DNA of 64,000 bases from Pegoplata infirma. Its lineage: Eukaryota > Arthropoda > Insecta > Diptera > Anthomyiidae. Positions 42,900 through 53,619 of the stretch are shown here, one piece after another. The notes below the pieces were generated by a model, which was not told where the DNA came from, did no database searches, and saw only the letters and a list, made by a program, of their open reading frames with translations. The stretch lies in assembly GCA_963921195.1 (NCBI GenBank), contig OY992537.1, forward strand, positions 209,005,736 through 209,069,735. Reading direction: 5' to 3'. A program made the translations under genes and the position numbers. Numbering within the stretch: the stretch's first letter is position 1; each line of letters opens with the position of its first letter.

Positions 42900-43773
42900 G
42901 CACCACTGTTTAATATTTAGGATTTTTGTAATAGAGACAGTTATCAAAGAACAATGATAGAAAAAAAGAATAAGTAGGAGGTGGAGAAAGTATACAAGTG
43001 ACAGATTTTAAGGCAGGAGTAGAGGTTGTTAAGAGATTGCAGTAAAAATGTTTTTATTTGGTTAATAAAAACATAATATGTTGTAAATACCTACTCGTAC
43101 ATATAAAAATAACATTCAAACCATCAAAACCAACACAGAATTCTAAAGAAAAACATAATAAAAATATTTAGTATTTACAAAAAGTTTTTATTTTGGCAAA
43201 AAACTATCATATGACAACAGAGTTTAAGGTTTGTTTTTTTGTTGTATATATTTTTTTGCCAACATATAGGATATCCTTTTGCTTTTGAAAAGACAAGTTC
43301 AAGGATTAAAGTTTGCCAAAAAACGAAAAATACTCTAACCAAACCAAACAAAAAAAATAAACAATTTTGTTTTTCTATCTCCAAAAAATACTTACAGAAA
43401 CAAACAAATAAGCAGAGTTTTAGAATTTTACAAAATGCTAACACAAAAAAAAAAACAAAATAAAATAAATATATTAAAGATAATCTTTTGGTATAGAAAA
43501 AACAAATCTTAAATGCCACATAATATAAAAGTTCTTTGGCTTAGAATATTTACTATATATTTAGAACATGTGTAACTCTATCAAATATAATAATATACAA
43601 ATGCAGTTATATTGTTTGGAATAATATGATTTATGATAAAGGAAATAGTCAGGATGAAAAAAAATATTTTTTAAAAAAATATTAAAAATTATATCTGTTC
43701 AATTTTTTATAATAAATAAGGTAAAAGATAAAGTATAATATAAAATGTATAGAATCAGATTATGAAATTTTTT
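42900..43773. other. No recognised gene
   Basis: AT-rich single-copy sequence. The frames at 43175-43519 (-) and 43239-43463 (+) overlap each other, are Phe/Lys-rich and show no domain. Confidence 0.5.
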
Positions 43774-43975
43774 TCTACATACAAAAAGTCTCAGACTCTA
43801 AGACATTTTTCGATATCAAATATGTCTCAGATTTTGTAACATTTTTCCAATTATGAAACAGTCTCAAATTCTAAGGATCATGAATATATATATTTAATGG
43901 GGTCCAATATTTGAAGGTGTTACAAACGAAATGACAAACCCTCTATCACTACAGTGGAGGGTATAGAAAAGTGAA
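43774..43975. repeat. 35-bp minisatellite patch plus Helentron-like 3' end
   Basis: 43774-43870 has about three TCTCAGACTCTAAGACATTT-type units. 43872-43975 has GGATCATGAATATATATA, TTAATGGGGTCC, GGTGTTACAAACGAAATGAC and CCCTCTATCACTACAGTGG, the 3' portion of the 31372-32239 family. Confidence 0.7.
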
Positions 43976-44234
43976 AGTGTATTTTTCTACCTTGTTTACT
44001 ACAATCACGTAAATTAAAAAAAATGTTAGTGACTACTGCACGTGACTTACCAAAAATTTATGGTACACGCTCTATTGTAGACAATGTGCTCGATTCTGGA
44101 ATACGATTTCACCATTCAGCTAATTTTTAAAAATTAGATATTCCTTCGAATTTTAAGATTTTAAAATTTTCTGGTAACAATTTAAGATCTAGTTAATATC
44201 TTGAATAATTACACTGCGGTAGTCGCAAAAATTA
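43976..44234. other. Fragment of the CTCGATTC palindrome family
   Basis: 44088-44170 matches the left half of 25085-25285 (TGTGCTCGATTCTGG, ATTCAGCTAATTTTTAAAAA). The rest is unassigned AT-rich sequence. Confidence 0.55.
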
Positions 44235-44704
44235 ACAAGCTGGGCCCCTGCTGGTAAAGCTAATTCGGGTACGCTCAGTTCAATGGTGCTAGCCGTTTTT
44301 CGAAGTTAGCGCTCGTATTCGCGATTTAAAATTGTAAAGCCTAGGTACTACAAAAATTTAATTTTTATGCGTTTGGGATAGTTTTTAAATAAAAAGTTAT
44401 AAATTGCATTGTTTTTTGCAAAAAAAAATTTCCGCGAAAAAAAAAAATCGCGAAAACAAAATCAGAGAAAATTTTTTTTTCGAAAAATGTTGTGTCTGTA
44501 ATGTATCGTATTCTACTTATGTTCATAAATTAATATCAAAATAAAAAAAAATTCGAAAAAAAATTCGAGAAAAAAAATCGCGAAAAAAATTTCCTTGAAT
44601 ACATTTTTTTTTTGTATATTCAATAGAGTTTAGATGATAAAAATTCAGCAATTGTCTAAATAATATAAAAAATATTTTTTTTTTACTTAAAAATAAAAAA
44701 AAAA
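44235..44704. repeat. Old repeat, inverted partner of 37380-37650 and 39641-39830
   Basis: CTAATTCGGGTACGCTCAG, TTCGAAGTTAGCGCTCGTAT, AAAATTGTAAAGCCTAG and TATTCAATAGAGTTTAGATG are reverse complements of text on either side of the 37654-39640 element. That confirms the latter was inserted into this older repeat. Confidence 0.72.
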
Positions 44705-45224
44705 ACAAGTAAAAAAATTAAATTCGGCCTTGCCAAATGTAGTGATACCCTCCACAAAAAAAAAACTTTTTTTAAAAGGAAATTACTTTTGATAAAAATT
44801 TCCGCGAAAAAAAAAATTTTTGGTAAAAAAAATTTTTTTTTTCTTGTCAAAAAATATGTTCGTACTTGTTTAAATACCATTTGGAGTTCAATTATGTTCA
44901 CATATGTCAACCAGAAGCCAAATTAAAGCATTTTGTATTTTTAGGTTATGTTGAATGAACTGAAATTTTTGAGGTGTGCTTACATTTTCGTTCATAACTT
45001 TTGAACCGCTGAACCGATATCGCTCAAATGCAATACCAAACTTCTCGGGAGAATTTTCAATAAATATGTTAAGTTTTAGTCATTTCTGTGCAATATTTTG
45101 TCCGTGATAGCATTTTCCACAGACAGACAGACAGACGGGCAGACGGACATCGCTAGAATGTCTTAAAATCGATCGGGCATCATGAATATATATACTTTAT
45201 GCGGTCCCAGACCAATAAAGTATA
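44705..45224 (+). mobile_element. Helentron-like element, diverged copy
   Basis: ACAAGTAAAAAAATTAAATT, TCGGCCTTGCCAAATGTAG, TGATACCCTCCAC, TCATAACTTTTGAACCGCTG, CAGACAGACAGACGGGCAG, ACGGACATCGCTAGAATG and TCATGAATATATATACTTTA in the family order. The terminal hairpin is replaced by the minisatellite at 45225. Confidence 0.7.
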
Positions 45225-45303
45225 TATATAAAAAAGTCTCAGATTCTGAGACATTTTTTCTATATAGAAAAAAGTCTCAGATTCTGAGACATTCTTTCCA
45301 TAT
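45225..45303. repeat. 35-bp minisatellite, left of the mariner element
   Basis: Two clean units of AAAAAAGTCTCAGATTCTG-AGACATTTTTTC and part of a third. It resumes at 46209 on the other side of the element. Confidence 0.85.
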
Positions 45304-46210
45304 AAGGGGTGGTCCAATAACTGGTATCTTTTTAAAACATGGAATGAAATGAACAATACTCAATAGTTTTGAATCCTTATGGCTTTATTTGAAAGAGCAA
45401 ACATTCCCGTTTTTTATGGCAAACGACTTCATTGATGCGTCTTCGGCTTGCTCCGCTGTATCGCGTTGTAGCGCAGTACTGCGCTGCCAAACTGCACGTT
45501 TTTCGAAAAAAAGTTTTTAACCGAAATAAGGCACTCAAATGAGGTTATGTTAACAAACAAATTGGTACATCTTGGGATCGTAAAACTCGCAAGGTATTGT
45601 AAAGAATCCAATTCATCTATAGAAAGCAAGAGATTTGAGTATCAGCATCATTACACAATATTTTCAAAAATACAGCTGAAACTCCCATTTTCGTCAAAGA
45701 TGAGCGCTACATAGCCATGATTAGCGACTTTTTGTTGGCCGTAATAGAATATACCAACTTGGATGACATTTATTTTCAGAAGGATGTCGCAATATGTCCC
45801 ACAGTTCATCAAACAATCGATATTTTGCGCACTTAGTTCGGAAATCGTGTTTTTCGCCATACTCGCGGTGACAATTGATCACTTCAGAGCTGCCGATTAA
45901 CAACTTTAAAAATTTTTTTGAGGGGTCTCGTTAAAGATTCATGCAACATGGGAAATCCAGAAATGTTCTAGGCCCATTCGACGAATATCGTTCAAGCCAT
46001 TCGTGAGATAGAACCAGAAACATTAGAAAAATGGGTGCCGAGAATGAGCTACTGCGGAGCTAACCCAGGCAACCGCATGAATGAAGTCGTTTGCCATAAA
46101 TAATGGGAATATTTGCTCTTTCAAATAAAGCCATAAGGTTTCAAAACTATTGAGTATTGTTCATTTCATTGCATGTTTTAAAAAGATACCAGTTATTGGA
46201 CCACCCTGTA
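45303..46210 (+). mobile_element. 904-bp mariner-like element with TA target duplication
   Basis: The element is 45305-46208. Its inverted ends start A(G)GGGTGGTCCAATAACTGG and are alike for ~135 bp, including GATACCAG and TTGAACAATACTCAATAG-type text. TA flanks both sides, and excising one TA restores the minisatellite unit (CCATATAGAAAA). It contains the 3' third of a broken transposase gene, whose stop codon lies inside the right arm. It is shorter than the ~1.3 kb of an intact mariner, so it is an internally deleted, non-autonomous copy. Confidence 0.9.
45654..46103 (+). pseudogene. Broken mariner-family (DDE) transposase, C-terminal part
   Basis: One frame of 150 codons reads like the end of a Tc1/mariner transposase. 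NIFKNTAETPIFVKDERYIA and SDFLLAVIEYTNLDDIYFQK precede DVAICPTVHQTIDIL, where intact relatives have a QQDGA-CH motif holding the second catalytic Asp (the Asp is retained here). Further on, SCRLTTLKIFLRGLVKDSC corresponds to the SCDLTPLDFFLWG region. The third acidic residue and its WG partner are changed (Lys, Arg), and three in-frame stops (TAG, TGA, TAG) lie in between. It ends NRMNEVVCHK-stop. The N-terminal DNA-binding part and first Asp are missing. It cannot make an active enzyme. The minus-strand frames in this area are shadows. Confidence 0.88.
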
Positions 46211-46425
46211 GAAAAGATCTCAGATTCTGAGACATTTTTTCCATATAGAAAAAATCTCAGATTCTGAGACATTTTTTCTATATAGAAAAGATCTCAGATT
46301 CTGAAACATGTTTTTTATATAGAAAAAAGTCTCAGATTCTGAGACATTTATAGAAAAAAGTCTCAGATTCTGAGACATTTTTTCTGTATAGAAAAAGTCT
46401 CAAATTCTGAGGAAAAACCTTCAAA
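46209..46425. repeat. 35-bp minisatellite, right of the mariner element
   Basis: About six well-conserved units (TCTCAGATTCTG-AGACATTTTTTCTATATAG). Together with 45225-45303 it forms one array split by the transposon. Confidence 0.88.
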
Positions 46426-47194
46426 CTGTCAATTTAATTATTAAAACCACATTTCATTAAATATTTCTAAAATACTTCCTTCATTACAAATCTTCAAACC
46501 ACAAAACGATGTATGCACCAGACATGAGCTCAAATGTATTCCCTTCTTCGCTTACACCAAATCATTCGCTTCAGAGTACACTATTTTTAGAGTACAGTGT
46601 TTGCGAATGAGAATGTTTACTATGATGCTAAACAACAAATTAAAAAATTTGCTGTGCTTGTTTAAACGAACACGAAAAATGTCGTGTTTGAACGATTAGA
46701 ATGAAACAAACGTTCGTTTTTAGAATAACAAACATAGTAGAGATTATAAAAATTACACCGTGTTATAGAATATTTTTAACATACACTGATCGCTTAGAAT
46801 GTTTTTGTAAAAAAAATATTTAAAAAAAAATGTTGGAAAACTTATTATAAATATGGGGGTAGTAAAAAAAAGTTTTTATGAAAAAGTAAATTATGCTTTG
46901 TGAAAAAATGTATTAGGATGTATGTATGTATAAAAAAAATATGCAAAATAATGCATTTAGTTTTCTGTTTGTCTTTTTACACTTGCTCGTACACGCACAC
47001 GCACAATCTTATTGTGTCGTTGAAACAAATCATAAATATTGTGTTTTTTTATTTTTATTTTTAACTAAAAGTATTCCCAACAACAATAAGTACCGCTTTA
47101 AAGTTTTTTAAATTGCAAATACCTATGTTAGGGTGAAGAGAAATATAAAAAATATTAAATAGTAGCGTAGTGAAAAATGTTCATATATATACAT
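46426..47194. other. No recognised gene; weak inverted similarity to 49150-49345
   Basis: ATGTATGCACCAGACATG at ~46510 is the inverse of CATGTCTGGTATGCACAT at ~49325. GAACGATTAGAATG and CGTTCGTTT near 46690-46725 recall ATTCGTTTTGAACGATAAGA near 49245. This could be the outer shell of an old foldback element around the 47.2-49.1 kb insertions. Confidence 0.4.
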
Positions 47195-47946
47195 TAGGGT
47201 GGAGCTAATAAGATCTGTTTCGAAAACGTCGGGTCGATAAAGTTGCCTTTTAGGGTTGACATTAACACATTAAAATATTGATCCTGTGAGACAATTGCCT
47301 TGGCTTCAAAAGCGGAGAGTTTCGAACAAAGTAAAAAAATATATTTTTTTCTTAAATTATTTAATATTCGGACATTACTTAAAAAGTGTTTTTATGGTAA
47401 ATTTTTTTTTGTCTGTAAAATTTTTTTTCTTGTTTTGCAAAAAATTATTTTATTATTTCTTATTTTTCAAAAAATATTTTTAGTTCGTTTTTTGCTGAAA
47501 ATATAACGTCATGTTGGCTCAGTTTTGAGAAGATGTATATTTTTATTTGTCGTTTTATTTAATTTGGCCTTTAATGCAATTTGAAATTAATTTTAAAAAA
47601 ATAAGTTGCTTTTAAAAACATTTTTTTAATTTCTTTACAGAAAAAAAATGTTTACCATAAAAACACATTTCTGTAATGTCGGAATATAAACTAAAGGCTG
47701 GGTTAGCTACCCGTAACTGTCCCCTTACGTAGCGTAGTGATCAAAATCAAATAGAAAATCACGGTCTGCAAATAAGAATAATTGCACTCATTTGTTCTCA
47801 TACAACGAAAATTTCTCTACTTTAGTTTACGGTTGAGGGTGCATAATATTTTATTCAGCCTTAATATTTTGAACAAAAAAAAAACTAAAATTTTTTTTTC
47901 ACCGACGTTTTCGAAATTAAAAAAAAGCATAATTTGCTCCACCCTA
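47195..47946. mobile_element. ~750-bp mariner-like MITE, GGGTGGAGC ends
   Basis: GGGTGGAGC at 47197 and GCTCCACCC ending 47944 are flanked by TA. Inverted internal pairs include CGAAAACGTCGG / CGACGTTTTCG, GGACATTACTTAAAAAGTG / CTGTAATGTC and TTTTTATGGTAAA / TTACCATAAAAA. Short frames at 47286-47506 and 47782-48062 lie on its arms and are not genes. A similar TTAGGGTGGAT end is seen at 56244, and its inverse at ~48135-48146. Confidence 0.75.
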
Positions 47947-48393
47947 ATGCACATACAAAAAAATAGACAAACTTTCGGTATTAGCAGAATAGTATAAAAT
48001 TTTGTAAAAAAAAAATGTATTTGGTCACACACTACATATTTCATCATTATAGGTACTAACATTTCCTGCCATAAAGCAAAACATTTTTTTTACCACAATG
48101 AACATTATTTTTCGAAATAGAAAAATAATTTTTCAATCCACCCTAATATTTATTTTTATGTATTAAAATTTTTTTATCCACTCTTATTTATAAATTAATT
48201 TTGCCCATAATTATTTATTATTTACCTTTCATTTATTATACACAACAAAATGTTTATTTTAATTCGCACTTGCATACATGCATATATTTTTTTTATAAAA
48301 GAATTCCCCCAAATAGCCAAACAATATTTTTTTTTTTTTTTTAAAAATCATTCTATTTACACGCTTCAGAGTACAGTATTTTCAAATCATTGG
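47947..48393. other. AT-rich spacer
   Basis: It contains an isolated ATCCACCCTAATA end at ~48136, probably from another TTAGGGTGG element. Nothing else recognised. Confidence 0.45.
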
Positions 48394-49146
48394 CTGTCTA
48401 TTAGCGTGTCCCGAAAATGAAAAATTTTAGGGCATACCCCTAGAATGATGCTTAGTAAAGAGCTGATTACGGGAAAAAATATTAAACAAATTTTGGAGGT
48501 CATCTTCAGGGCGCAACCAGCGCTTGAAGTTTGCATCCCTAGTGCATTTGGTCAAAAAAAAATATTTTTTTTATTTTCAAAATTGGTGCCAAAAGTTTCG
48601 TTAGGTAGAGTATATTCTGAAAAAAATATTTGTAAAAATTTCATGGAGCAATTTTGGTCCAGCACAACATTTTGAAATTTTGAAAAGGTGTAATTTAGTA
48701 TATATTTTTTTAAGTTTTTGTAAAAACCGGAGTTTGTAAGAATTCTTTTAAGATTTTGTATAAAACGGAGTTTATGTTTAAGCCTTTGCATTAAAAGCTG
48801 TTTTTTACAAAAACTTAAAAAAATATGTAATAAATTATGCATATTCGAAGTTTCAAAGCGTTGCGCTGGACCAAAATTGCTCCATGAAAACTTTATAAAT
48901 ATTTTTTCTTGAATGTACTCTACCCAACGAAACTTTAGGCACCAATTTTAAAAATAAAAAAAAATATTATTTTTTGACCAAATGCACCACGGATGCAAAC
49001 TTTAAGCGCTGGTTGCGCCCTGAAGATGATCTCCAAAAATTTTTTGATTATTTTTCCCGTAATCAGCTCTTCAATAAGCATCGTTCTAGGGGTATGCCCT
49101 AAAGATATTCCAAAATTTCCTGATTTCGGGACATGCTACTGTCTAT
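48394..49146. mobile_element. 737-bp hAT foldback with perfect 8-bp duplication
   Basis: The element is 48402-49138. The ends are TAGCGTGTCCCG and CGGGACATGCTA, and CTGTCTAT is exactly duplicated (48394-48401, 49139-49146). The arms extend ~280 bp: AGGGCATACCCCTAGAA, AAAGAGCTGATTACGGG, GGGCGCAACCAGCGCTTGAA, GGAGCAATTTTGGTCCAGC. The whole element is a near-palindrome. Frames at 48445-48675, 48552-48842 and 48993-49280 read the arms and are not genes. Confidence 0.92.
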
Positions 49147-49319
49147 GTACTCCCTATTTGGTTCATTCGTGTTACGAATGTCGTTACACTAGTGTGTGTA
49201 GCTTTCTCTTGCACTGTGAGCATAGAATGAAAAACTCATTCGTTTTGAACGATAAGAATAGAATATTGTCCACATTCTAAATTTTTTAGAATGTCTCTAA
49301 ACGCATTTTAACACCATCC

Positions 49320-49847
49320 GTGCACATGTCTGGTATGCACATCATTATTAAAACATTCTCCATCATTTTAAAAATAAAAGCGGAAACGGAAATTTGTATA
49401 CATCCCAAGCACTCTCATCGTTATTATCATTCTGCCATCATAATCTTCACAAAAGCATTTCATGAATTATTGAATTATCAAAATGAACAAACAAAATTTA
49501 ACCATAAATTTTCAAAAGTCCATCACCGCCGTGCCGTGTACAGTGTACACTTTAAGTATCAGAAACCACACAACAACGGTGAGCTTAAGCCGAAAATGTT
49601 AAAGTTATCAAACATCCGCCTTATAAGGATGGCACACAACAACAAAAAAAAAAGAAAAAACCTCATGAGACACCACATGCTACTACTAGCTAGCTTGCTA
49701 CAGCTACTTATGTTAACGCATTTAAATGAAGCCGTGCAATTAATTTTCAAACATCATCTTTTTTTGTTGTTTGTGGTGAAGAAGGAGCAACGACAGAGGA
49801 CAATATTGGCACAATGGCCAGACAATAATAAAACAATATACGTATGA
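49320..49847 (+). CDS. Longest open frame, hypothetical and doubtful
   Basis: This is a 175-codon ATG-to-stop frame in one of the few stretches that is not obviously repetitive and is less AT-extreme. The product is His/Lys/Leu-rich, with a basic stretch (NNKKKRKNLMRHH) and a leucine-rich hydrophobic stretch (MLLLASLLQLLMLTHL) near residues 118-135. I recognise no family. There are no splice signals, neighbours or upstream elements that argue for expression. Overlapping minus-strand frames of 60-80 codons show that this patch is permissive. A frame this long is unlikely but not impossible by chance in 64 kb. Confidence 0.15.
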   Translation: MHMSGMHIIIKTFSIILKIKAETEICIHPKHSHRYYHSAIIIFTKAFHELLNYQNEQTKFNHKFSKVHHRRAVYSVHFKYQKPHNNGELKPKMLKLSNIRLIRMAHNNKKKRKNLMRHHMLLLASLLQLLMLTHLNEAVQLIFKHHLFLLFVVKKEQRQRTILAQWPDNNKTIYV

Positions 49848-50034
49848 ACAACAAGGTACCAAGTATATAATATTTGTATGAATGTGTTTTTGGGTAGATA
49901 TGTAGATACGAAGGTATAAAATCCAAAAACATAAGCTTTGGGCATGTTTAAACATGCATAAAGCCAGGTACTTATGTTAACATTAGAATGACATTTATTC
50001 AAGTTTGTTGAAATACCATAGATTTTTTGTTATT
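49848..50034. other. No recognised feature
   Basis: Single-copy text with no gene signal. Confidence 0.45.
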
Positions 50035-50405
50035 TAATGCAGAAAACTCTGTAAAATGATTTCGATAAAAAAAAACTGTAAATTTACAGAATTATCTGTA
50101 AAGTTTTGATAAAAGCGACCAGAATTTTACCAAAAAAACTCTGTAAATTTAAAAAGTTTTAGTTAAATGCATTTTATGAGTGCAAAATTTTACAAAAAGT
50201 ACTGTAAATTTACAAAGTTTTAGTTAAGTCCATTTTATAATGAAAAATTTTACAAAAAAGACGCTATAAGTTTACAAATTTTAGATAAATATTTTTGATT
50301 TAACCAGAATTTTACAAAGAAAACTCTGTTAATTTACAAAAAATTTGTTAAACACATTTGATTTTACCAATGTAAAACAGTAAGTTTACAAAAAATTTTC
50401 ATATA
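50035..50405 (+). repeat. ~80-bp repeat with CTGTAAATTTACA(G)
   Basis: Four to five units of ACTCTGTAAATTTACAAA, GTTTTAGTTAAATxCATTTT and AAATTTTACAAAAA start near 50045, 50135, 50195, 50260 and 50325. CTGTAAATTTACAG is a palindrome in the first unit. Confidence 0.72.
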
Positions 50406-50483
50406 TGATTAATATTTGATTTCAAACTTGAGTACATGAAATAATTGGGAACAAAAATAACAGCATACACATTTTAAAGAAAA

Positions 50484-51890
50484 ACAAGTAGAAAAGTTAA
50501 ATTCGAATTGGCCTAATCTATGAATACCCTCCACAATGCCTTTTTTAAATATAGTAAATTTTCTAACGTGAAAAAAATAATATTTAGGATTAGAAATATT
50601 TCATTTTGTGTAAAAAAACTTTTTTTTAGTAATTTTTGGAAAAAAAAAATAATTTACTAAATTTTTTGAGCGTAAAATTTTTTTGAGTGTAAAATTTTTT
50701 TTGAGTGTAAAATTTTTTTGAGTGTATTTTTTTTTTTGTTTTAGTGTAAAAATATTTTTGAGTGACAAAAATACTTTGTCAAATATTTTTGTGACTTACC
50801 AATGTTTTTAAAACATGTTTAAGGGGTTTTCAACACGTGAATTTAAGGTGAACCTAATCTGAAATTTGAACCATTGGACCGATTTGGCTGACTTTCAAAC
50901 CTAACAAGGCCAGGGGAACGACAACTATATATGCCAAGCTCCAGTATCCTCAGAATTGCCTTTGAAAGTAAGCTTGTTTTTTAAATCGTACACTCAAAAA
51001 AAAAAAACTTGTAAAATTACAAGAAAAACTTGTAAAATTACAAGAAAAACTTGTAAAATTACAAGAAAAACTTGTAAGTTTTTTTTGTTTGCTACCTCCT
51101 ATTTGAAAAAAATTCCTAGTTATTTTACAAGCTTTTTACCAATAATTTTGTAATTTTACAAGGTTCTTATCAATAAAATTCTAAATTTACAAATTTTTTG
51201 ACACGATAAAATTTACAAGGAGCTTTCGTAATTTTACTAGATTTCTTGCTACCTCCTATTTGACAAAAATTCCTAGTAATTTTTTAAGCTTTTTACCAAT
51301 AATTTTGTAATTTTACAAGCTTTTTACCAATAAAATTGTAAATTTACAGTTTTTTGGAGCAATCTAAATTACAAGGAATTCTCGTAAATTTACAAGATTT
51401 TTTTTGTAAAATTATCTTGGAAATTTGTAAAATTACAAAAAAAATTGTAAAATTACAAAAAAAAAATTTAAATTTCGATCCAAATTAGTTTTTAAAAAAC
51501 AAGGAAAACTGTCAAATATTGGTAAAATGGGACGCGATACTTTTCCTTGTAATTTAACAAAGTTTTTTTTTTGTGTAAATTCACGAAACCCCCTTGCCGA
51601 AATTCAGTCTTTTGCTCATTACTTTTGAACTACTGGACCGATTTTGCTGGATTGCAATACCAACCTAAATGCCCAACGTACATATATGCTAAACTTCAGG
51701 AGCCTCCGTAAAGTCTTTCTAAAGTTAGCGTGTTTTCAACAGACAGACAGACGTACAGACGGACGGACATCGCTAGATCGTCTTAAAATCGATCGAGGAT
51801 CATGAATATATATACCAATACTTCGAGGTGTTACAAACGGAATAACAAACTTATATATACCCTCTAACACTAGAGTGGAGGGTATTAAAA
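50484..51890 (+). mobile_element. Helentron-like element, interrupted copy
   Basis: Same order as 31372-32239: ACAAGTAGAAAAGTTAAATT, TGAATACCCTCCACAATGCC, TTTTTGAGTGTAAAATTT runs, CAGACAGACGTACAGACGG, CATCGCTAGATCGTCTTAAA and CCCTCTAACACTAGAGTGG. It is interrupted at ~50987-51578. Confidence 0.78.
50987..51578. mobile_element. Nested TIR element, ACTTGTAAAATTACAAG type
   Basis: The left end ACACTCAAAAAAAAAAAAC with CTTGTAAAATTAC and the right end TTGTAATTTAACAAAG with TTTTTTTGTGT are inverted. The interior has CTACCTCCTATTTGA(A/C) twice (51088, 51250) and tandem ACTTGTAAAATTACAAGAAA four times. It interrupts the host between TTTTTAAATCGT and AAATTCACGAAACCC, as judged from the 31.9-kb copy. 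Sister of 41822-42885. Confidence 0.78.
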
Positions 51891-52032
51891 CTTCTTAAAG
51901 TTGTCATTAAAACGTCTTTTTTTAATTTTGTTTAACTTTGCGTGCATGAACTCCAAAACTTCTCTGCTTCAAAAACATTAAGAGTCTGATAAGCCATCAA
52001 AATTATTCTTTGCGTATTACGTATATTTTAAA

Positions 52033-52740
52033 TTACACAGCTCTACAAGAAAATGCGTATTGGAATCTGGTTAGTGATTTGGATAGTGTTTGATGCGCTG
52101 ATTCCAAGTCCGGAGCCCAAATTTGTCTATCACGTCAGGATTTTGAGTAATTCGTGGTTAAAGTGCCGAAAAAGGGCATTTTTGACCCATTTTAGAAGCT
52201 TATAAAATAATATCCAGGCATGCGAATGGTTTGGTATCAAGCTCATTCGAAAGTCTGTAATTTTCTCTTAAAGATAAGATAAAATGTTCTAAAAAATTAA
52301 TTTTCTAAAATGGTAAAAAAATCATTAGCAAAAAACCTTTCATTTTTTGAATACTTAGTTTATTAACACAGTGGTTTTTAACAAATTTCCATACAAATTC
52401 ATACGTAAATTTTTAATTTAAAAGCACTTGTGGCTAATGATTTTTTTACCATTTTAGAAAATTAAATTCAAAGAAGATTTGATCTTGTCTTAAAGAGAAA
52501 ATTACACACTTTCGAATGAGTTTGATACCAAGTCATTTGCATGTCAGGATCTTATTTTATAGGCGTTCAAAAATGGTCAAAATGAGCCTTTTTTTACACT
52601 TTAACCGCGGTTTTCTCAAAATTGTAACGTGATAGAAAAATTTGAGTGACCGTTTTGGAAATGGGGCACCAAAACCTACCAACTTTTGTTGGTTTCATCC
52701 AAAACGCAGCGACAAACCTCAGATTTGTAGAGCGGTGTTA
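52033..52740. mobile_element. 702-bp foldback MITE, TTA duplication
   Basis: The element is 52036-52737. CACAGCTCTACAA at the left and TTGTAGAGCGGTG at the right are inverted, with TTA on both sides (52033-52035, 52738-52740). The arms include TGCCGAAAAAGGGCATTTTT / AAAATGAGCCTTTTT, GGTATCAAGCTCATTCGAAAG / TTTCGAATGAGTTTGATACC and GTAAAAAAATCATTAGC / its inverse. A TTA or TWA duplication with CAC-type ends suggests PIF/Harbinger-like MITEs (inference). Confidence 0.82.
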
Positions 52741-53334
52741 TTAAAGCTCACATATTTAGTGGCGCATTTAAGCGGTAGATATTCAGCGAACTTTTTATAA
52801 ATTAATTAATGACGATTTGAGCAGAGGCTATTTTAATGTGAAAATTGTGTTTTTTATAAGAACTTTCATAAAAACTAAAATTTAAGAAAAAACTTAAATG
52901 TGCCAGATTATATGCATTCCCCACTTTAATGGTGAGCACCCGAAACGTTATTTTTTAATTTCTTGTCTAAATTCACTTTTAAAGTGGTAACTATAAGAAT
53001 TCATATTCATTTTCTTCGAATGAAATGTGCAAGAAGCATGGATTACAAATAACTTGACACAATATAAAGGCAAATGCCATCATTTAAATGCGCCCGCTTA
53101 AATGTTTCGCATTTAACTTTGTAGAAATTATTTATTAACTCGCTAGATGCTGGCACGGCAAAATTGCCCGCTTTAATGCGTCTTAAAATTTCCCAGCTTT
53201 TATTGTAATTTAAGACGCTTTTTAAAGAGGGGTTGAAATATTTGGAAGTGATATGAAGATATTTTTATTTAAAAACTGTATTACAGAGCAATAAGTAAAA
53301 TAACAGATGAAATTAAGTATTTTGGTTACGACAT
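52741..53334. other. Unassigned, with GCATTTAAGCGG inverted motifs
   Basis: CGCATTTAAGCGGTAG (52762) and AAATGCGCCCGCTTAAATG (53087) plus CCCGCTTTAATGCG (53168) suggest a small degraded foldback. The ends could not be fixed. No gene. Confidence 0.4.
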
Positions 53335-53580
53335 TTTCACCCTGTTCCGATTTATCCCATATACGAACTTGACTAGCCTATGATCATTAGACATATTCGT
53401 GACAAACTTTAGGGGTCTAGCTCTTTTGGTTCAGACTGCATCATGATTTTTACAGACGGACATTCATAGAATGTTTTAGAATCGAACAAGTGTCAATAAT
53501 ATACATGTACTTAATTAGGTTCCCGACTGATATTTTGATGAGTTACATATGGAAAGACAAAGTAAGGTTATCGCCTTCAC
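53335..53580 (+). mobile_element. Helentron-like fragment (14-kb subtype)
   Basis: TTAGACATATTCGTGACAAAC, GGGGTCTAGCTCTTTTGG, TTACAGACGGACATTCATAG and TGATGAGTTACATATGGAAAG follow the order of 14400-14600. Both ends are missing or degraded. Confidence 0.65.
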
Positions 53581-53619
53581 TGCTATACAAAAACTTTCTA
53601 AATCTATAGAAAAAGATTC

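Noticed and set aside
45429..45903. Minus-strand frames inside the mariner element
   Set aside because: The recognisable transposase remnant is on the plus strand; these are shadows.
49320..49847. 175-codon open frame as a real gene
   Set aside because: No recognisable domain, several overlapping frames on the other strand, no splice or promoter evidence. Kept only as a low-confidence entry.
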